Shown here in pieces: positions 1 through 12,661 of a stretch of DNA of 64,000 nucleotides. Where the stretch lies: NCBI RefSeq assembly GCF_035582795.1, contig NC_134366.1, positions 109,933,756 through 109,997,755 on the forward strand. Reading direction: 5' to 3'. The notes under the pieces are model-generated. The model was given only the letters and a program-made list of their open reading frames with translations, was not told the origin of the DNA and did not search any database. Position numbers and translations under genes: made by a program. The DNA is from Mycteria americana. Lineage: Eukaryota; Chordata; Aves; Ciconiiformes; Ciconiidae. Position 1 is the first letter of the stretch. Every line of letters starts with the position of its first letter.

Positions 1-3000
1 GTGTTCAAGATGATCACCTACAGAGAGTCACCACGTGTGATTCAGGATGAGTTATGCAAGCACCCAAGCCTACTGCTCGTGAGCCGCTCGCCAACAGCGC
101 TCTCTCTGACTTCGGTAAGAACAGGACGGTCAGCATGATCATCTCATTAGAGAACAGATTCAGAAATCATGTCCTACTTTTGTTAAATGCAGCACTGGTA
201 GGTTACATGGATCGCTTATGGTTTGAAATGCTAGTTACGTATCTGGCTTGTAAAAATTATGTGATTCATTTGAGAAATATTCTAAATATTACCATTAACA
301 GAACTTTCTTCCTTAGGCCCATAAATCCAGGTATCTATTAAAAAAAAAAGCTTGTGTTTATCACCTGTAAAGAAGTCCTTGTTGTCTTTTATTGCAGAGA
401 GCCAAGTGTAATCGCCACGAGAGGAAACGATCCAGTTGAGCAGCAGCCTCAGCAGGAAAGCTGACTGCCAGGTGCGTGAAGTGTAAGAATATCTGTGCTA
501 GCTCTGGACATGCCAAGGATTTGATCTGCATTAAAACAGTGCTGAGTCGGAGGGAAAATAATGACAGAGAGGATAGGTAGGCACCTACCCCACCACTCCG
601 TCTCTGCCTGCTGAAAAGGTTTGGGTTTCATGGCAGAAACACAAATACAGCATGAAGCTAAATAATTAAAGTCTGGCATTACGGGCCAAAGTCATTTCTT
701 GTTATCGGGAGGGTATTTTTTTGTGCGTAACAGACAAAGCTTATTCTGAAAGATTTTAAATGCGTTCCTGAGAGAAAACATAATCTCTTCTAGCATTTGC
801 AAAACTTATATTACCCCGGGAAAAAAAAAAATACCCGACACCCCTGAGCACATGGGCTTATCTGCAACCTAATACTGTTATTGTAAGCGTTTGTATAGCT
901 CACTTCCTGCCTTTAGGCTTACACAACAGGATATTTAAATTACAAAGACAATGAAGAAAGGAGGCAAAACGCTCTTGATATTAAAAATATTCTAGTTGCT
1001 TTACTGCTCTAATTCCCCACGAAGTGACTCGCAGAATTAATGAGTAAACACAAGGTCACTCCTAGAGTCGCGCAGCCTAAACAAACTACAGGCAAATTAA
1101 AGGCAGCCAGCAGGCAGGTTCGGCGTTTATCAGCTGTCCCCCTATGCTGTGAAAAACGTATAACTTACTATTATAATGGCAGCCACTGCTCCTTACCACT
1201 GGTAACAGCCTGTCACTGTTTCCATTGTTAACTTGGTCTTCGGGGTTTAATATCTCACCTGTATCCAATTGCATCAGGTTGAAACTTGGCACACAGGTGT
1301 GTCTGGATGGTACGCTTTTTTTTTTTAAAAACAACAAAAGTAAATCGTATCAATCAGGGCTGAGGAATATTTTTTTTTTCCTTTACTTTCAGGCACTGTT
1401 TATTCACTTCCCAAATCTGAACACAAACAAAATTTTAACTTTTCAGCAAAAAAGTCCCTAAGTACAGGTCCCAGTCAGTCCATCGAGTCTGTTGGTTCCT
1501 ATTCAGTTTGTATTGACAGGGCTATTTTTATCCTAGAGGTCTTTATCTCAGTGGGCACTTCTCGGCTTACGCTTTCCTGACCTACCACCCTGGAGTACTA
1601 AAAGAAACCAAACTAACCCATACTGGATTGCCATTAGCCCCTGTTTTTTCTCTGGCTTGTCTTTGGGACAGACTTTATGCTCTATTCAGCCTATATTTAT
1701 TCTCTTTTAGCTGCGCGACCGCCTCTCTCCGATTGCACAGCCAACTCAAGGAAGGTGCAAAACCGCTTCGGCAGAGATTGCTGAATGGGTATAATCCTTG
1801 CAACGCGCTGTGTTACATCAAAATGCCAAAACACAATTCCAAGCACAGGTACCATGCATGACTTGTGCCGTGGCTTGCTCTGCCTGGGTCAGGAAAGGTC
1901 TCGGAGTATTTCATCACAGCAGTAGTGAGCGCAGCTCTCTCATAGTACCGACCCATTTTGCAGCTACAAAAAACGAGGCTCAGAGAGAAAACCTGACTTA
2001 TTCAGCGCGTGAGCGGAGTCCCCCCCGAAACCCGTACATACGGCTGCAACAGGGATCAGACCCAGCGCGGCGCCTTGCGAGCAGGGGAGAGATGCGCTCG
2101 TCCTGCACCCCACGCTGCGGCAGGCTGCAGGCAATGCCCGCGGAGAGGGGAACGTGGTGCGTGCCGTACCGCAGGCAGGTAGGCGCAGGTGCAGCCGCAG
2201 TCAGCCAGTAGTCGCCTGGGATCCCCATCAGCCACGTCAGCTCTGCCGGGCGGCACAGTCCTTCCCCTCTCCTCCTTCATCTGCTCCGCAGCGGGCTCTT
2301 CGGCCGGGCCTGCCCCTGCGCTGGGAGCCAAGCTGCGCGGGGTGAAAAGAGGACAAGCCTTACAAACCCTCGGTACAGACTGAGTATCTACTCGTGCGCA
2401 GCTCATGTGAAATTCAACTTAGATTAATAGTTGGAGTTCTAAACCCGTTTTGCATTAGCGATGAAAAAAACGCGCTAGTATGTGGATGAATGTAACTCAT
2501 TCATGGGTTTATGGGCCCAAAGGTCGGAGTGGAGGACTCTGCAATAGCTTTGATCATTACATTCTTCCATTCATATATCTGATTAAGTTTAAGTGTAAAA
2601 CTCACAGAATTTCCCATTAACTGTACATCTGAGGAAGCTGCTGAATGCACTTATGCGAGTCCAGATAAGCAGAAACTTTAGGTTACACGAAGTAGTCACA
2701 CATCCCCTTGCTTTTGATAAAGCAGAAGGAGGACAGTGGGATTGTATGTGTGCTAAATAAATGGCATTAGATGAAGTAATGCCTTTTTTGGACATTTTCC
2801 ACTTTGCATTTGGAAGTCAGGAGGATCTGGAAAACCACATTTTTTTGAAATATGGTGGGAAATGATTACATAAGAAAGTTGCTGTCAGTCTCTTGTGTGC
2901 AAATCTCACAGGGTCTGGAAATCACCAGCGAACTTTGGAGATAATTTTACCCTTAATATGGACTAAACGCATTTGGTAGTCAAGGAGAAAACACTTGGCT

Positions 3001-6000
3001 ACCAACCAAGCAAATACTTCCTTTTAAAAATGTTCCAGTGAGCAAGTGAAAAATGAGGTCATTCATGCAAATATCCCATTCACGGGCACTTTTTTTATAA
3101 CCAGATTATGGCTACTATGCCTGCCCTACAGCAGAGTGGTGTGGACTCTGAGTAGAAAACTCTGGAGGGTAAAACTAATGCGGTTACAAACTCCTTGCAG
3201 AAGCACTTGTGCTCACTTCCATTCAGTTGGAAGGGGCCACACGGAAATGAGGAGCGTGCTGAGGTACTGTTAACGCTCTGCCACGCTGCCCCCTCCAAGA
3301 GGCAGAGGTGGGAACAGAGCAGGTTTCAGGAGCAGACGTCGAGCCGGGTGGTGGGCAGGGGTCTGCAAAACCAGCCGGCTTTGTCCCGGGCCCCGCAGCA
3401 GAGCAAGTCCCCATCCCCTGGCTGAGGTCTCAGCGGTCACCCGTCTCCGGCTCTTACAGCTGAGGGCAGCGGGGGAGCACGGGTTCGTGTCCAGCTGTTC
3501 ACACCAGCTTCCGGTCGCTGACCTCGCGTGGATTTGGCGCTGGGACCACCGTAACGGTGCCTGGGGTTACGTGGCAAGAGAGCGCTGCCAGAGGGCTCCT
3601 GGCCTCTCTTCGCAGTCCCTTGACCTCTTCTTCCCATCTATGCCTCATGCCGTCTCTCCTATGGACCACAGAGGTACAGACGCGTGCGTTAGGTCAGTTC
3701 TACCTAGCGGAGCCTTCAGGGAGTTAAGCGCCAAATGGTGAACCCAACTCTCTTTAATTCTGTAAAACAAACAAACAAACAAACAGAAACTTTAGCTTTA
3801 GTGACTATGCAGGCACACCAAATGGAGTTGCCAGTACACACTCCTATGCATCCTTCTTCTCTGGAGAGACAAAACATTGGCTTGGACAGTACCGACAGCA
3901 TCGTTCTGTGAGCACTTTTGGCAGCGTTGTTACAGCACTTATTTTGCAAGGTATTATTTTTATTACACCAAGTCGCACCAAAATAAATAGGATCCTGGAC
4001 TCCTTAGGTGATAGAGGGATTTGGCATGAAATGTTCTAATGTCTTAGGGAAAAATATGTGGGATATTACATGGCACCATACATCATAGCAATGAAAGTAT
4101 GACTAGTGGTACATCTTGTATTACGAGAACATTGTCGTACTACTGATGTGAAGGGCAGATCTACCATATTTGACTTTATTAAGCGTAACCCTTTTATTAT
4201 ATAAAGCCCCTAGGAGTGAACAGGATGCTTGCACCATTGATATTAATGGGATCCTTTGCAATAAAAACAGTACTCGGGAATCTTTTGCACAGCAGAAGGA
4301 ATCTAAGAGTTGCTGGCGTATGTGATAACTGCTTTATTGAGTGAGTGCATGGCCGCTTTTGTCAGAGAAGCAAATGAAAATGTAAATAGAAAGAAAAAAA
4401 AAGATGAGGTATTTCTCCACAAGAACAACATCCAAAACGAAGCAGTATCTTCCAAATAGCCTGTTCAGCTCCTCAGGAAGCGAGATAAGTATTTTAGAAT
4501 AAAAGCGCTGCTTATTCCCGAATGAGGCACCCACATAGGGAACTGCTTTAGTTTGGTTATTCTGCAAACAATTCCGATAGCAAAAGCTATGCCAGCCGGC
4601 TTCCTCGGAGAGGCGGGGGGAGGAGGTCTTAACTACATTAGGAGCCTTTTGTTGGTCTGATATGGCTATATTCCCCGCCGCACTGGTGTTCAGCAGGGTT
4701 TCCGGGATAAAATAGAAATCCAAATACCCCTTTCTGTCTGCTTGAAAGTTTGTTCTGATTTGGACAGAATTTGTGTACTTACCGGACAATTGAACAGTGT
4801 AGTTTAACACTCGGCCTTTTCTGTGCTCGGTTTAAAACATGGGGGGGGGGGGAGCAAAGGGGATTATACTGTAGGAAACAGAGAAGCAAAAGTGCGCGTT
4901 CAAAGTACGCTGCATATGACTAAAATATCCTCAAATCCTCGCCACAGAAGTTTCTCAAAACCTCGCCGTCTCTAAGTAAGGCCTTTGTTGACATGAGTGC
5001 CTCACTTGTTACTGAATGCTCCGGGTTTATTAGCTTTGGAGTTTAACAGAGGAAAAAGGCAAATGCCTCGCAAAGTCTGTAGCGGACCGACTTCCCTAAC
5101 TCACTTCTGTCTTTCGAACCCAATGGAAGCAACAAACTAGAAGCCTTCTGCAATTTTTGTTGTTAAAAGTGCGGATAATTTTATGCCAATAATTTTATGC
5201 TAATGATCCTGGGTGTTTGTTTCAGCCTCTTTCTCTCAGTAGAGTGAATTCACTCGGTTGATTTGTGGATCCAAACGTGAAAAAAGGAGTCGTGAATTTT
5301 GCGTGATTTATGGGGAAATTAAAAAAGTAGCCAATTCGGCATAAAATTGTACAGGGAAGAAGAATGGTCTATCAGCAATGAAAGAAATAGTGGGAAGTTT
5401 TTGGAAGAGTTCCCATTCTCAAAATAATTTTCTCCAGAATTGTGCATCTTTATTGTGACTTACACTGTTGCAAACTACTGCTTCTTCAGACGTAATCATT
5501 GTACTTTTACTCATTTTTAATTTATGCCCATTCAGAAATACAGGCTGGAACACACAGTTTTAGGAGTAGCAGATACACAGCAACTTCTTAGCTACCCACC
5601 CTAACCTAGGATTGCGTGATTTGGCTTTAAGAGGTGCGCAGCAGTGGCTAATGCCACACATTTCTGATTCAAATGAGATGCAGAAGGTGGAAAAAAGGTT
5701 TGGGAGCTTCTGAAGCCCGAGTTTTTGTCTGGCTCACTGAAAGGTTAGAAAGCAGTGGCAAACTTTTTCTCCAGCCTGTGAATGGATTTGTACGGATGGA
5801 CCTCAGTATAGGTTGCAGCATCTCTGCAATGAGGTAACAAAATCTGGGATTTAGACTTGAAGGCATCTCGATTTCTTATTTGCAAGTTCTCGTGTGCTTT
5901 CAGCAAAATAAATATCTGATGCCGGTTAAGTTTTTTTGTTTCTTCTGCTGCTCGTCATTGCAGATCCACATCCTAGTACTTACAGCATATTATGTTACAG

Positions 6001-7250
6001 CCAACCAACTAACTTCCTCTTAAACATGTTACTTCTACTCTGTTGCTCGTGATATTGATGGCTATTTTGACCTTTGCAGTTCTCTAATTACTGAAGCCTT
6101 AAAATAGTACACGTCAGGTAAAATATTCTCTTTTTGAAGTTCCTTTTTCCTCGCATGCCTGAGCTGAAAGACCATATAAACCAAGATTATTCAAACACTT
6201 AGACCACTGCACAGAGCGTCAAGGGAAATTTTGTTAGTGAGAACAAGTGACTGTTTTGTTCCACTTTTACTTTTGAGGTATTTTTCACTCAGCAGAAGAT
6301 GATAGTACATCCATGCATTTACCACGGAGTTACAGAAACCGTTCAAAGCCTTCCCCTTACTAAACTCCAGAAATGAACATTTGTGGAACTTTTTTTTCTG
6401 TATTCCTTTATTTCAAGTTTGTGAAACAGCACCAAATAACACGTCGTTTTAGAGCTAGCACCCAGTTTCCCCAGTTGTATCGAGCGGCACATTCGCTGTC
6501 TCATCAGAGGTCATTTTTAGATATTGTACCTCTTTGTCTGGTCCAGTTAGAAAAGCGCACAAGCACGCCAGTACTATCAGTTATGCTTGGAGGAACATAA
6601 GAAGGGCGAGGGGGAGGGGAGGCGAAACCAACTCAGAAATAGCCCGTTTCTTTGCTTCGAGAGAGCACAGCCCGCTAACAGCCAGGTCCAGCCTGCCAGA
6701 AAATCGGTGTACTGCGCTATTACGACCGGGAGACAGCATGAAAAATACCCAGGCCACAGAAATATGCCCTCCCAAAGATCTCTTAAAAAAAAAAAAACTC
6801 TTAAAAGTGGCATCCTTATTGAATTTGTCTTCCTTGAAATTAATTGTACGTTGTGGCCTAGTTCTTTTTTATTTCTGAACCTATTATGGGCCACATCTGT
6901 GGAAGTCTGTATCAGCTATTCTGAAACCAGCTGCTGCTGAGATTCTTTCAGTTAAGCTGAAATTAAGAACAGGTTTGTGGGCTCCCTACCTGCTGTGAAG
7001 CCGTGATGTAGTTTATAAAATTACATATGGGTGAGAAAAATCTGACTGCCAGGGCTGGAAAAGTTGGTACTATATGCAGCACTTAGCATGAACCCAAAAT
7101 AACCATGTACACTGAGGCTGTACTTACTTTGCAATATTAACTTTTTCTGCTCCCTTCCTCAGTGTCTTTGTAAAAGCGATGTTGAATAACGCGATGTGAA
7201 AAAAATGTGGGTTTGAGAGGATCAAAGCACAAAAATCAAAATCAGGCTAT
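1..7250. other. Intergenic DNA upstream of ZNF516, no gene seen
   Basis: This is AT-rich sequence with short, non-coding-looking frames only. A moderately GC-rich patch spans about 2000-2400 and another about 3280-3650, but neither has clear CpG-island density or a convincing exon. A (CAAA)n microsatellite lies at 3764-3786 and a short poly-G at about 4841-4852. I see no RNA gene and no recognisable transposon. Confidence 0.55.
3764..3786 (+). repeat. (CAAA)n microsatellite
   Basis: About five to six tandem CAAA units in intergenic DNA. Confidence 0.8.
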
Positions 7251-7259
7251 ATCCTAGCA

Positions 7260-7500
7260 ACTGTGTTGATGGTCGGGGCAAATATGAAAGACATTAGAGT
7301 TAAAAATGTTGATTTTTCAAGAAAAGTCTCCGGATTATTATTCATTAAAAGTCTCCTCTGCCATAAAGAAAAGCTCATTATGTGCCATAAATGAGATGAC
7401 GGAGACAAACACTGATCATCTTTTATCATTAAAGCAATTCCATTAATAGCAAGGGGACAACTTGTATGAGTAGAAGGTAAAGAGGATATGACCACATCTC
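7260..7500. promoter_or_regulatory. Candidate conserved non-coding element (homeodomain-site cluster)
   Basis: About 240 bases carry an unusual density of homeodomain-type cores: GGATTATTATTCATTAA, CTCATTA, two CCATAAA Cdx/Hox-like sites, TCATTAAA and CATTAATAG. There is no coding potential and no sign of a repeat. Such composition is typical of deeply conserved developmental enhancers. The call rests on motif density only; cross-species conservation has not been tested. Confidence 0.3.
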
Positions 7501-10250
7501 GACACCCCATACAATTTATCATCAGGTATGCCCAAGTCGCTTACTGTGGTTACATGGTAATAGGTTCTTCAGATCCCGAAATATGTGCAGCTCTCCGAAT
7601 GGAAAATTATTTTCAAATCCATTTGCTAGATTTATGCCTGACTAAATTAACTGGGCGCAAGAGCTTGACCTCAATCCATGCGGACCCAGAGTACACCGGC
7701 ATGCAAAACTTTGCCGGGTCGTGGTGCATTTTCAATAGTACAAACTGTGGGAGCAGCCTGACACCGCACAGCTACTGAGGCACAATTGAAGAAGAGAGAA
7801 AGATTTTTGTGGTGCACATGAGAAGTCAATGTATTTTATCCAAGAATATACGCTTGCTATTGATTGAAACCATTTTGTTTCAGAGCAAAATTTGTGCCAC
7901 CCACATAAACTCTGAAAGCACACCCGCGTTAGAGTGGCCCATTGTAATTGGAGTCAGAAATGTTAGTTTCTTGTTAGAAAGCATCACTGGGAATGTTTCT
8001 GTGCAGTGATCTGCAGAGGTACAAGGGTATTAGAGCCGCCTGCGCCTTCCAGTTTGTAACTGCTGCACATGCTCCTTGTATTTCCAAATATACCAAGGAA
8101 AAGTCCGGCTTAGAATGTAAAGACTAAGACAAGATTATTTGTCGGCAGGCTTTGCGTGCTCTTTTTTTCTGACCCACGCACACTTTGAAAGCAAAATCTC
8201 TGGTTTAGATTAAAATAGATATATATTGTTTTATTGGCAGAACTGGAGAATTAACTATAAAGCTAAGGGCTGTGTTTAGAAAGGGTCGTTGAGAGATAGA
8301 TATGACGGGAGACCCCAAGGAAAATGCTAGTCCGAGTCTGGAGATGGAGAGACAGATTCCTTAAAAAAATCAAGAGCTCTAAGCCATGCTGGATCAGCAT
8401 TATTTAGATACATTCTCTAAATTTCAGATAGATTTTTAACAATGAAAAATATTCATCGGCGCAAAACCTGAGTAACTCTGAGCAAGCATACAGCGAAAGC
8501 TAAAGCGACTGACTCCTCCAGGTTATGTTTCACCGAATGGATCTGTGTATGTGACATGTATACACACACACACGCGCGCGCACATATATAAAATGTAATC
8601 CAAACTTGGCTTGTTTGCCTGCCTTGAAGTATTTATATATGCTTTCAGCTTTGCTTTTAGAGAGACGGCCTTTTTTCCTTGCTATTCGACGATGGTGTTT
8701 CTCGGGAACCTTTTCTTATCTAAACTTCCACCAATCATTCCTAAGGCTAAGTTATGCAGACAAGTCATCGCACAGACTTTCATCAAAATGCCATTTTCCT
8801 TAACTTGAGAAAGCCTGGTCCCAAACGCTGAACAAATAATTTATTAGACCATAGCAAAAGTAAATAAATGTTTTCCTGCTCCAAGTATTTCATTAGCCAG
8901 AATTATTATACATGCGAGTCTATAAATAGCAAAACACGTATTGAGCCATTAATATCGCTGACATTCTCATACGAAATACTGTAATTTAAAGAATTTGAAA
9001 TGGGAGGACATCTCCTGGAAGATTCCTGGCAAAGATAAAACGGGTAAACAGTGTCTGCGAACAGATTAATCACCCATGGTAATGGTACGTTACCAACGAT
9101 TTGAAAATTAAGAATATCTTCTCTACCTGAAATTTCTAACAACATTGACGACATTATGCAAATACATTTTGTCTATCTTTTAAGTCTATTAAATTCTTAT
9201 ACTGTTCCAGTTTTGCTTTTAAAACCCAGAAGTGCTGGACTCAGCAGAAGAAATGTGAGAAAATCTCCTATTTAAAATTACATGGACAGAGGAACTCTGC
9301 TAGTGACTTTCTGTGAAATTAATATACCGCTTGATTGTTTTTAAAGTCTCTGCGTCTTCTGAATTTTTAATTGCCTTTCCATTAAAGTGGAATACCCCTC
9401 TCTTACTAAGCCCGAGATGCGTTCTGCAGTCCTTTCACCCCCGGTAGCCTCAGTATCCTATTTTGTTATGGGAACAAGGAGTGCAAGACTGGGCCCTGTG
9501 GAAGCAAATGTGGAAAATATTAAGCATTTTAAGCATTATGAAGTAATAGAGCAAGCACTGTGTTGTGTATTCTCGTGTTTTACTGTCTAAGGAAGAGAAT
9601 CTCTACAGAGTATGAGAGAAAAGGAGTAGGTCGTAAAAATCACATTTTTACGTAGAGGAGTTGGGAAGTCTCATGCACCTTTCATTGCTGCGACTTGTCA
9701 ATTTTTGCCATATGGAAATTATTAGCTTAATACTGTAGTTCTAAATACTGCCCAGGAATGCTGATTTATAATGGATTTCTTACTCTTTGTGTAAAGAAAT
9801 GCTGAAGTGCTATATAAACTGTGATTAGAGAATCTACACTCTTGTGTTACAGGCGTGTGCCTGGGGTGAATTCTTCAAGTTTAGAGAGGCGACGTCCGCT
9901 CCGGTCCACTCGCAGGTAAATCCGGCATCAGCGAACTCGGAATTCCCGCAAAACGTGGCGAGTCTGGAGTAACTGGGAACACGGTTTGGCCTGCGATTGA
10001 AAAAGCGTGCAGGAAAGATGCTGATGCATAAGGAACAAAATCCAGACATTCCAGATACATTATTTACTATCGAGGCATTTAAAAACACCGCCTTCGTGCA
10101 ACGAAGCTGCCTTTGAAGGACAGGCAAAGCACATTTTTTTAAAGCGCGTCCTCTCTATATGTTGACCAGCTGCTACGCACGTCCGATGATTTTTTTTTTT
10201 CCCCCCTGTGAATTAGAATTAAATTTGATTGTCCCAAATACATCCCACTC
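7501..10250. other. Intergenic DNA, no gene seen
   Basis: AT-rich, single-copy-looking sequence. Apart from the alternating tract at 8554-8590, several stretches (for example 8880-9180 and 9660-9830) are rich in ATTA/TAAT cores and could be regulatory. I see no domain-bearing frame, RNA gene or transposon. Confidence 0.45.
8554..8590. repeat. Alternating purine-pyrimidine tract (CA/CG/TA), Z-DNA type
   Basis: The tract is 37 bases of perfect purine-pyrimidine alternation: an ATGTATA lead, then (CA)n, then (CG)n, then (CA)n and (TA)n. The central CG block is flanked by CA and TA steps, the arrangement most able to adopt Z-DNA under negative supercoiling. It lies about 2 kb upstream of the first GC-rich core. 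Confidence 0.7.
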
Positions 10251-10345
10251 AGGCATTCATGCTGAAAGCAGCAACAATTGTCAATGACCTTTAACACGCC
10301 TGCTATTCAAATTAGTGCAGATCATTAATCACACATAGCTTACAT
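10251..10345. promoter_or_regulatory. Candidate conserved element upstream of the promoter
   Basis: A compact cluster of binding-site-like motifs: ACAATTG (SOX-type), TGACCTTTA (reverse complement TAAAGGTCA, a nuclear-receptor half-site with A/T-rich 5' extension), CAAATTAG and ATCATTAATC (homeodomain). It sits just upstream of the GC-rich core at 10.5 kb, as a proximal enhancer might. Evidence is by motif only. Confidence 0.3.
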
Positions 10346-10494
10346 TTTATGATTCGTGTATCCTTCATTACCAACTTTCCCTCTCGCTCGCCGCCCCCCA
10401 CCCCCGCCCCTTTCCTTTATTCCCAGGGTTCTGGTAATAAGCACTGGAAAGGGCAGGATTTAAAGCCTCCCCCCGCCGCCCCAATTCTGTTCTC

Positions 10495-10735
10495 TCCTCC
10501 TTGCCGGCGGTGCCGGAGCGGTTTGCGTCCCAAGCGCAAGACGGGGCTGGAGGGGAGGCAGGAGCGGGGCCGGTGCGCCCGCGCAGGGCCGGGCCGGGCC
10601 GGGCCGGGGCAGCCCCGGCGGGGGGCTCGGAGCCGGGGTGCCCGGCGGAGGGCGGGGGGGGGTGCGGGGGGGCCTGCGCCGGCCCGGGGCGGTGGCCCAG
10701 GGCGCTGCGGGGCGTCGAGATAACACCGACCCTCC
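10495..10735. promoter_or_regulatory. CpG-island core A, upstream edge of the ZNF516 promoter region
   Basis: Very GC-rich, CpG-dense sequence with a (GGGCC)4 tract at 10586-10605 running into GGGG, followed by several G-runs. Apparent long frames on both strands here are low-complexity Gly/Ala/Arg/Pro translations of the island, not genes. It may serve a divergent transcript or an alternative ZNF516 start; the sequence does not decide. Confidence 0.6.
10586..10609 (+). repeat. (GGGCC)4-GGGG tract
   Basis: Four tandem GGGCC pentamers run into a further GGGG. With five G-runs of at least three this can fold as a G-quadruplex on the + strand. Related (GGGCC)n or (GGCCC)n tracts recur at about 11830, 14047 and 14123. 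Confidence 0.75.
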
Positions 10736-11275
10736 GTCAAAAGTCCTCCTTGTCAATTCTACGTCATCGCACATTACGAGACAAAGAAAGAAGGAGAAAA
10801 AAAAGCCTCCACACCCTTGATGTCTAGCACCGAGCTTTAGCAGATTAAATTAGGCTTTCCAGCCATAGACTAAACATACTCCCCTCGCCTATGGCACGCA
10901 TATTTGGCGTGATTAAACCGGGCTCCGCAAACACGCAGGAAAACAAGAATTGAACTTTTCAGGCACAGGAGCGGTGGTGGTGGGTTTTTGTTGGTGTGTG
11001 TGTTTTTTTTTTTAAAAGCCATATGGCAGATTGATTTGTTCGGAGGTCTTTCAACTTCCCCAGCGTGGCTGTTGAACAGTATTCCTCTTTGATCTCGACG
11101 GAGGACTTTAATGTTGTTGTTTCTGCGCATTTCAATAGATCCATAAATATTTTACCAGCGGAATTCGCCCCCCCCCCCCAAAAAAAAAAAAAAAAAAAAA
11201 AGAGCGCAAGGGGAAAAAAAGTTTCTAATAGAAACGCGTCTGGGGCAACTCCAGCCCGCACCTTTCGCGGCGGAG

Positions 11276-11277
11276 GT
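11276..11277 (+). other. Candidate 5' splice donor (non-coding first exon)
   Basis: GAG|GTACGT matches the donor consensus well and lies inside the upstream edge of core B. It could end a short non-coding exon, but nothing in the sequence proves use. Confidence 0.2.
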
Positions 11278-11801
11278 ACGTGGGAACCGGGGCGGCGGCG
11301 GCGGGCAGGAGCGCGACTCCGCGCCCGCACAACGCGGCGCCCGGCGGAGGGGCGGCGCGCCCGGCTTCGCCCCCCCCGCTGCCGCTGCCGCTGCCGCTGC
11401 CGTTCCCGCTGCCGGCCGGCGGCGGGGCCCCGGCGCCCCGCGCCCCAACTTTGCGCCGCGGAGACAATAGTGGCCGGCGCGTGGGCTCCGCACCGGCCAG
11501 ACCATTGCGGCCGCCGGGGGACGCGCGGCGGCGGCGGCGGCGGGGCGGGCGGCGGCGGCGGCGGCGGCGGGGCGGGCGGGGCGCGGCGGGCGCGGGCGCG
11601 GCGCGCGGGCGCGGCGGGCGGGGGCGGCGCGCGGGCGCGGGGCGCGGCGGGGGCCGGCGGGCCGCCCCCGCCCGCGCCAGTGGAGCCGCTCGGCGGATCA
11701 TGTGCAGCGCTGCCGCTCGCATGCGGCGCGTGGTTTCACCTTCAGGGCGGCGGGTGGCTCGGCGCGCCCTTCCCCAAACGTTGCCGCCGGCAGCGGAGGA
11801 G

Positions 11802-11803
11802 GT
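11802..11803 (+). other. Candidate 5' splice donor in core B
   Basis: GGAG|GTGAGG is a good donor downstream of the NRF1-like site. It is one of the best positions for the end of a ZNF516 non-coding exon 1. Confidence 0.3.
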
Positions 11804-11971
11804 GAGGGGCGGCGGGGCGGGGGGCTGGCCCGGCCCGGCCCGGGGGGCGGGGGTCCTCGGGCTGCGCCCCTGGGAAAGAAAACTTCGCGCCCCCCCCCTC
11901 CCCCCGGGAACGGGGACTGTCCCCCCGGTCATCGGAGCGGCTCCAAAATGGTAACTTTGCGCTGTTTCGCG

Positions 11972-11995
11972 AGGAGGAGGAGGAGGAGGAGGAGG
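11972..11995 (+). repeat. (GAG)8 polypurine repeat
   Basis: Eight perfect GAG triplets lie just downstream of the YY1-like site in core B. The tract is a purine mirror repeat, able to form triplex (H-) DNA. A complementary polypyrimidine tract lies in core C. Confidence 0.85.
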
Positions 11996-12169
11996 TCGGT
12001 TTTACTGCAGTGGTGGTGCCGGGGGGGGCTTGCGGGCTCCGGGAGCCTTTTGGCTTTGTACGCGCCGTCAGGGGCGGGGGGGGGGGGGGGGGCGGACTGC
12101 GATATTAATCCATTAAGAAACAAAGAACAAATTGCCTCACTTCAAAGTGAAATGCTTCGGCTAATGAAG

Positions 12170-12171
12170 GT
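12170..12171 (+). other. Candidate 5' splice donor downstream of core B
   Basis: AAG|GTGGGT follows about 90 bases of non-GC-rich sequence after the island. An exon running from core B to here is possible; no transcript evidence is available. Confidence 0.2.
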
Positions 12172-12299
12172 GGGTGATGGGTCTTCGAGCCCCCAGTAGC
12201 CACTTAAATTATTAAATGGGTCTTTTTTTTTTTTTTTTTCTTTTTTCCCCTCCCCGATAGTTACCGATTCGGCGTGTGCGTGGAATGCCCGATGCGTGG

Positions 12300-12322
12300 T
12301 TGTGTGTGTCGTGTGTGTGTGT
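12300..12322 (+). repeat. (GT)n microsatellite
   Basis: A short GT dinucleotide repeat with one TC interruption, preceded by a poly-T run (about 12222-12239) and a C-rich stretch. Confidence 0.75.
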
Positions 12323-12564
12323 CCCCCCTTGTTTTTTAGCCACTCTCCGCTCCGTTGCGAGTCGGTAGCTGCGTGATCCCCGTTAGAGAAGTACACAGTT
12401 TATCAAAGGAAGTTGGGGGTGGGCGGGCAGAGAAGACAATTATTCACATACAGACAGCGAGAAGGGCTCGAAGGACAATGTCTCCGTAGCGATTATTTCC
12501 AGAAGAGGAAAATAGCCCATTTGATGCGGGTGGGGTGGGGAGAGAGGCAGGGAGTTTGTATGTT

Positions 12565-12587
12565 GGGGGGGGGGGGGGGGGGGGGGG
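12565..12587 (+). repeat. Poly-G run of 23
   Basis: An uninterrupted 23-base G homopolymer followed by a purine-rich AGGG/GAGA tail to about 12640. It could fold as a G-quadruplex. The length is also prone to sequencing error. Confidence 0.8.
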
Positions 12588-12661
12588 ATCGAGGGGAGGG
12601 AGGGAAGGAGAGCGAGAGAGAGAAGAAGAATAGAAATAATGCAGTTCCAGACATTTTGTGC

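Larger units (their letters stand above)
11255..11965. promoter_or_regulatory. ZNF516: CpG-island core B, probable main ZNF516 promoter
   Basis: This is the strongest CpG-island signal in the window: near-continuous GC with many CpGs, a (CCGCTG)n tract near 11386-11402, (GGC)n tracts at about 11525-11570, an NRF1-like CGCATGCG palindrome at 11718-11725 and a YY1-like CCAAAATGG at 11944-11952. Consensus donors GAG|GTACGT (11275|11276) and GAG|GTGAGG (11801|11802) on the + strand suggest a non-coding first exon. Homopolymer C and A runs lie just upstream (about 11168-11200). No TSS can be fixed from sequence. Confidence 0.65.

Noticed and set aside
4334..4810. 158-codon minus-strand frame in the upstream intergenic DNA
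   Set aside because: No recognisable domain, no promoter or splice context, and composition like neighbouring intergenic DNA; long for chance but unsupported.
11065..11932. Long overlapping frames of up to 246 codons on both strands in core B
   Set aside because: They translate to Gly/Ala/Arg/Pro low complexity from a CpG island and poly-A/poly-C runs, with no domain; absence of stops is a composition effect.
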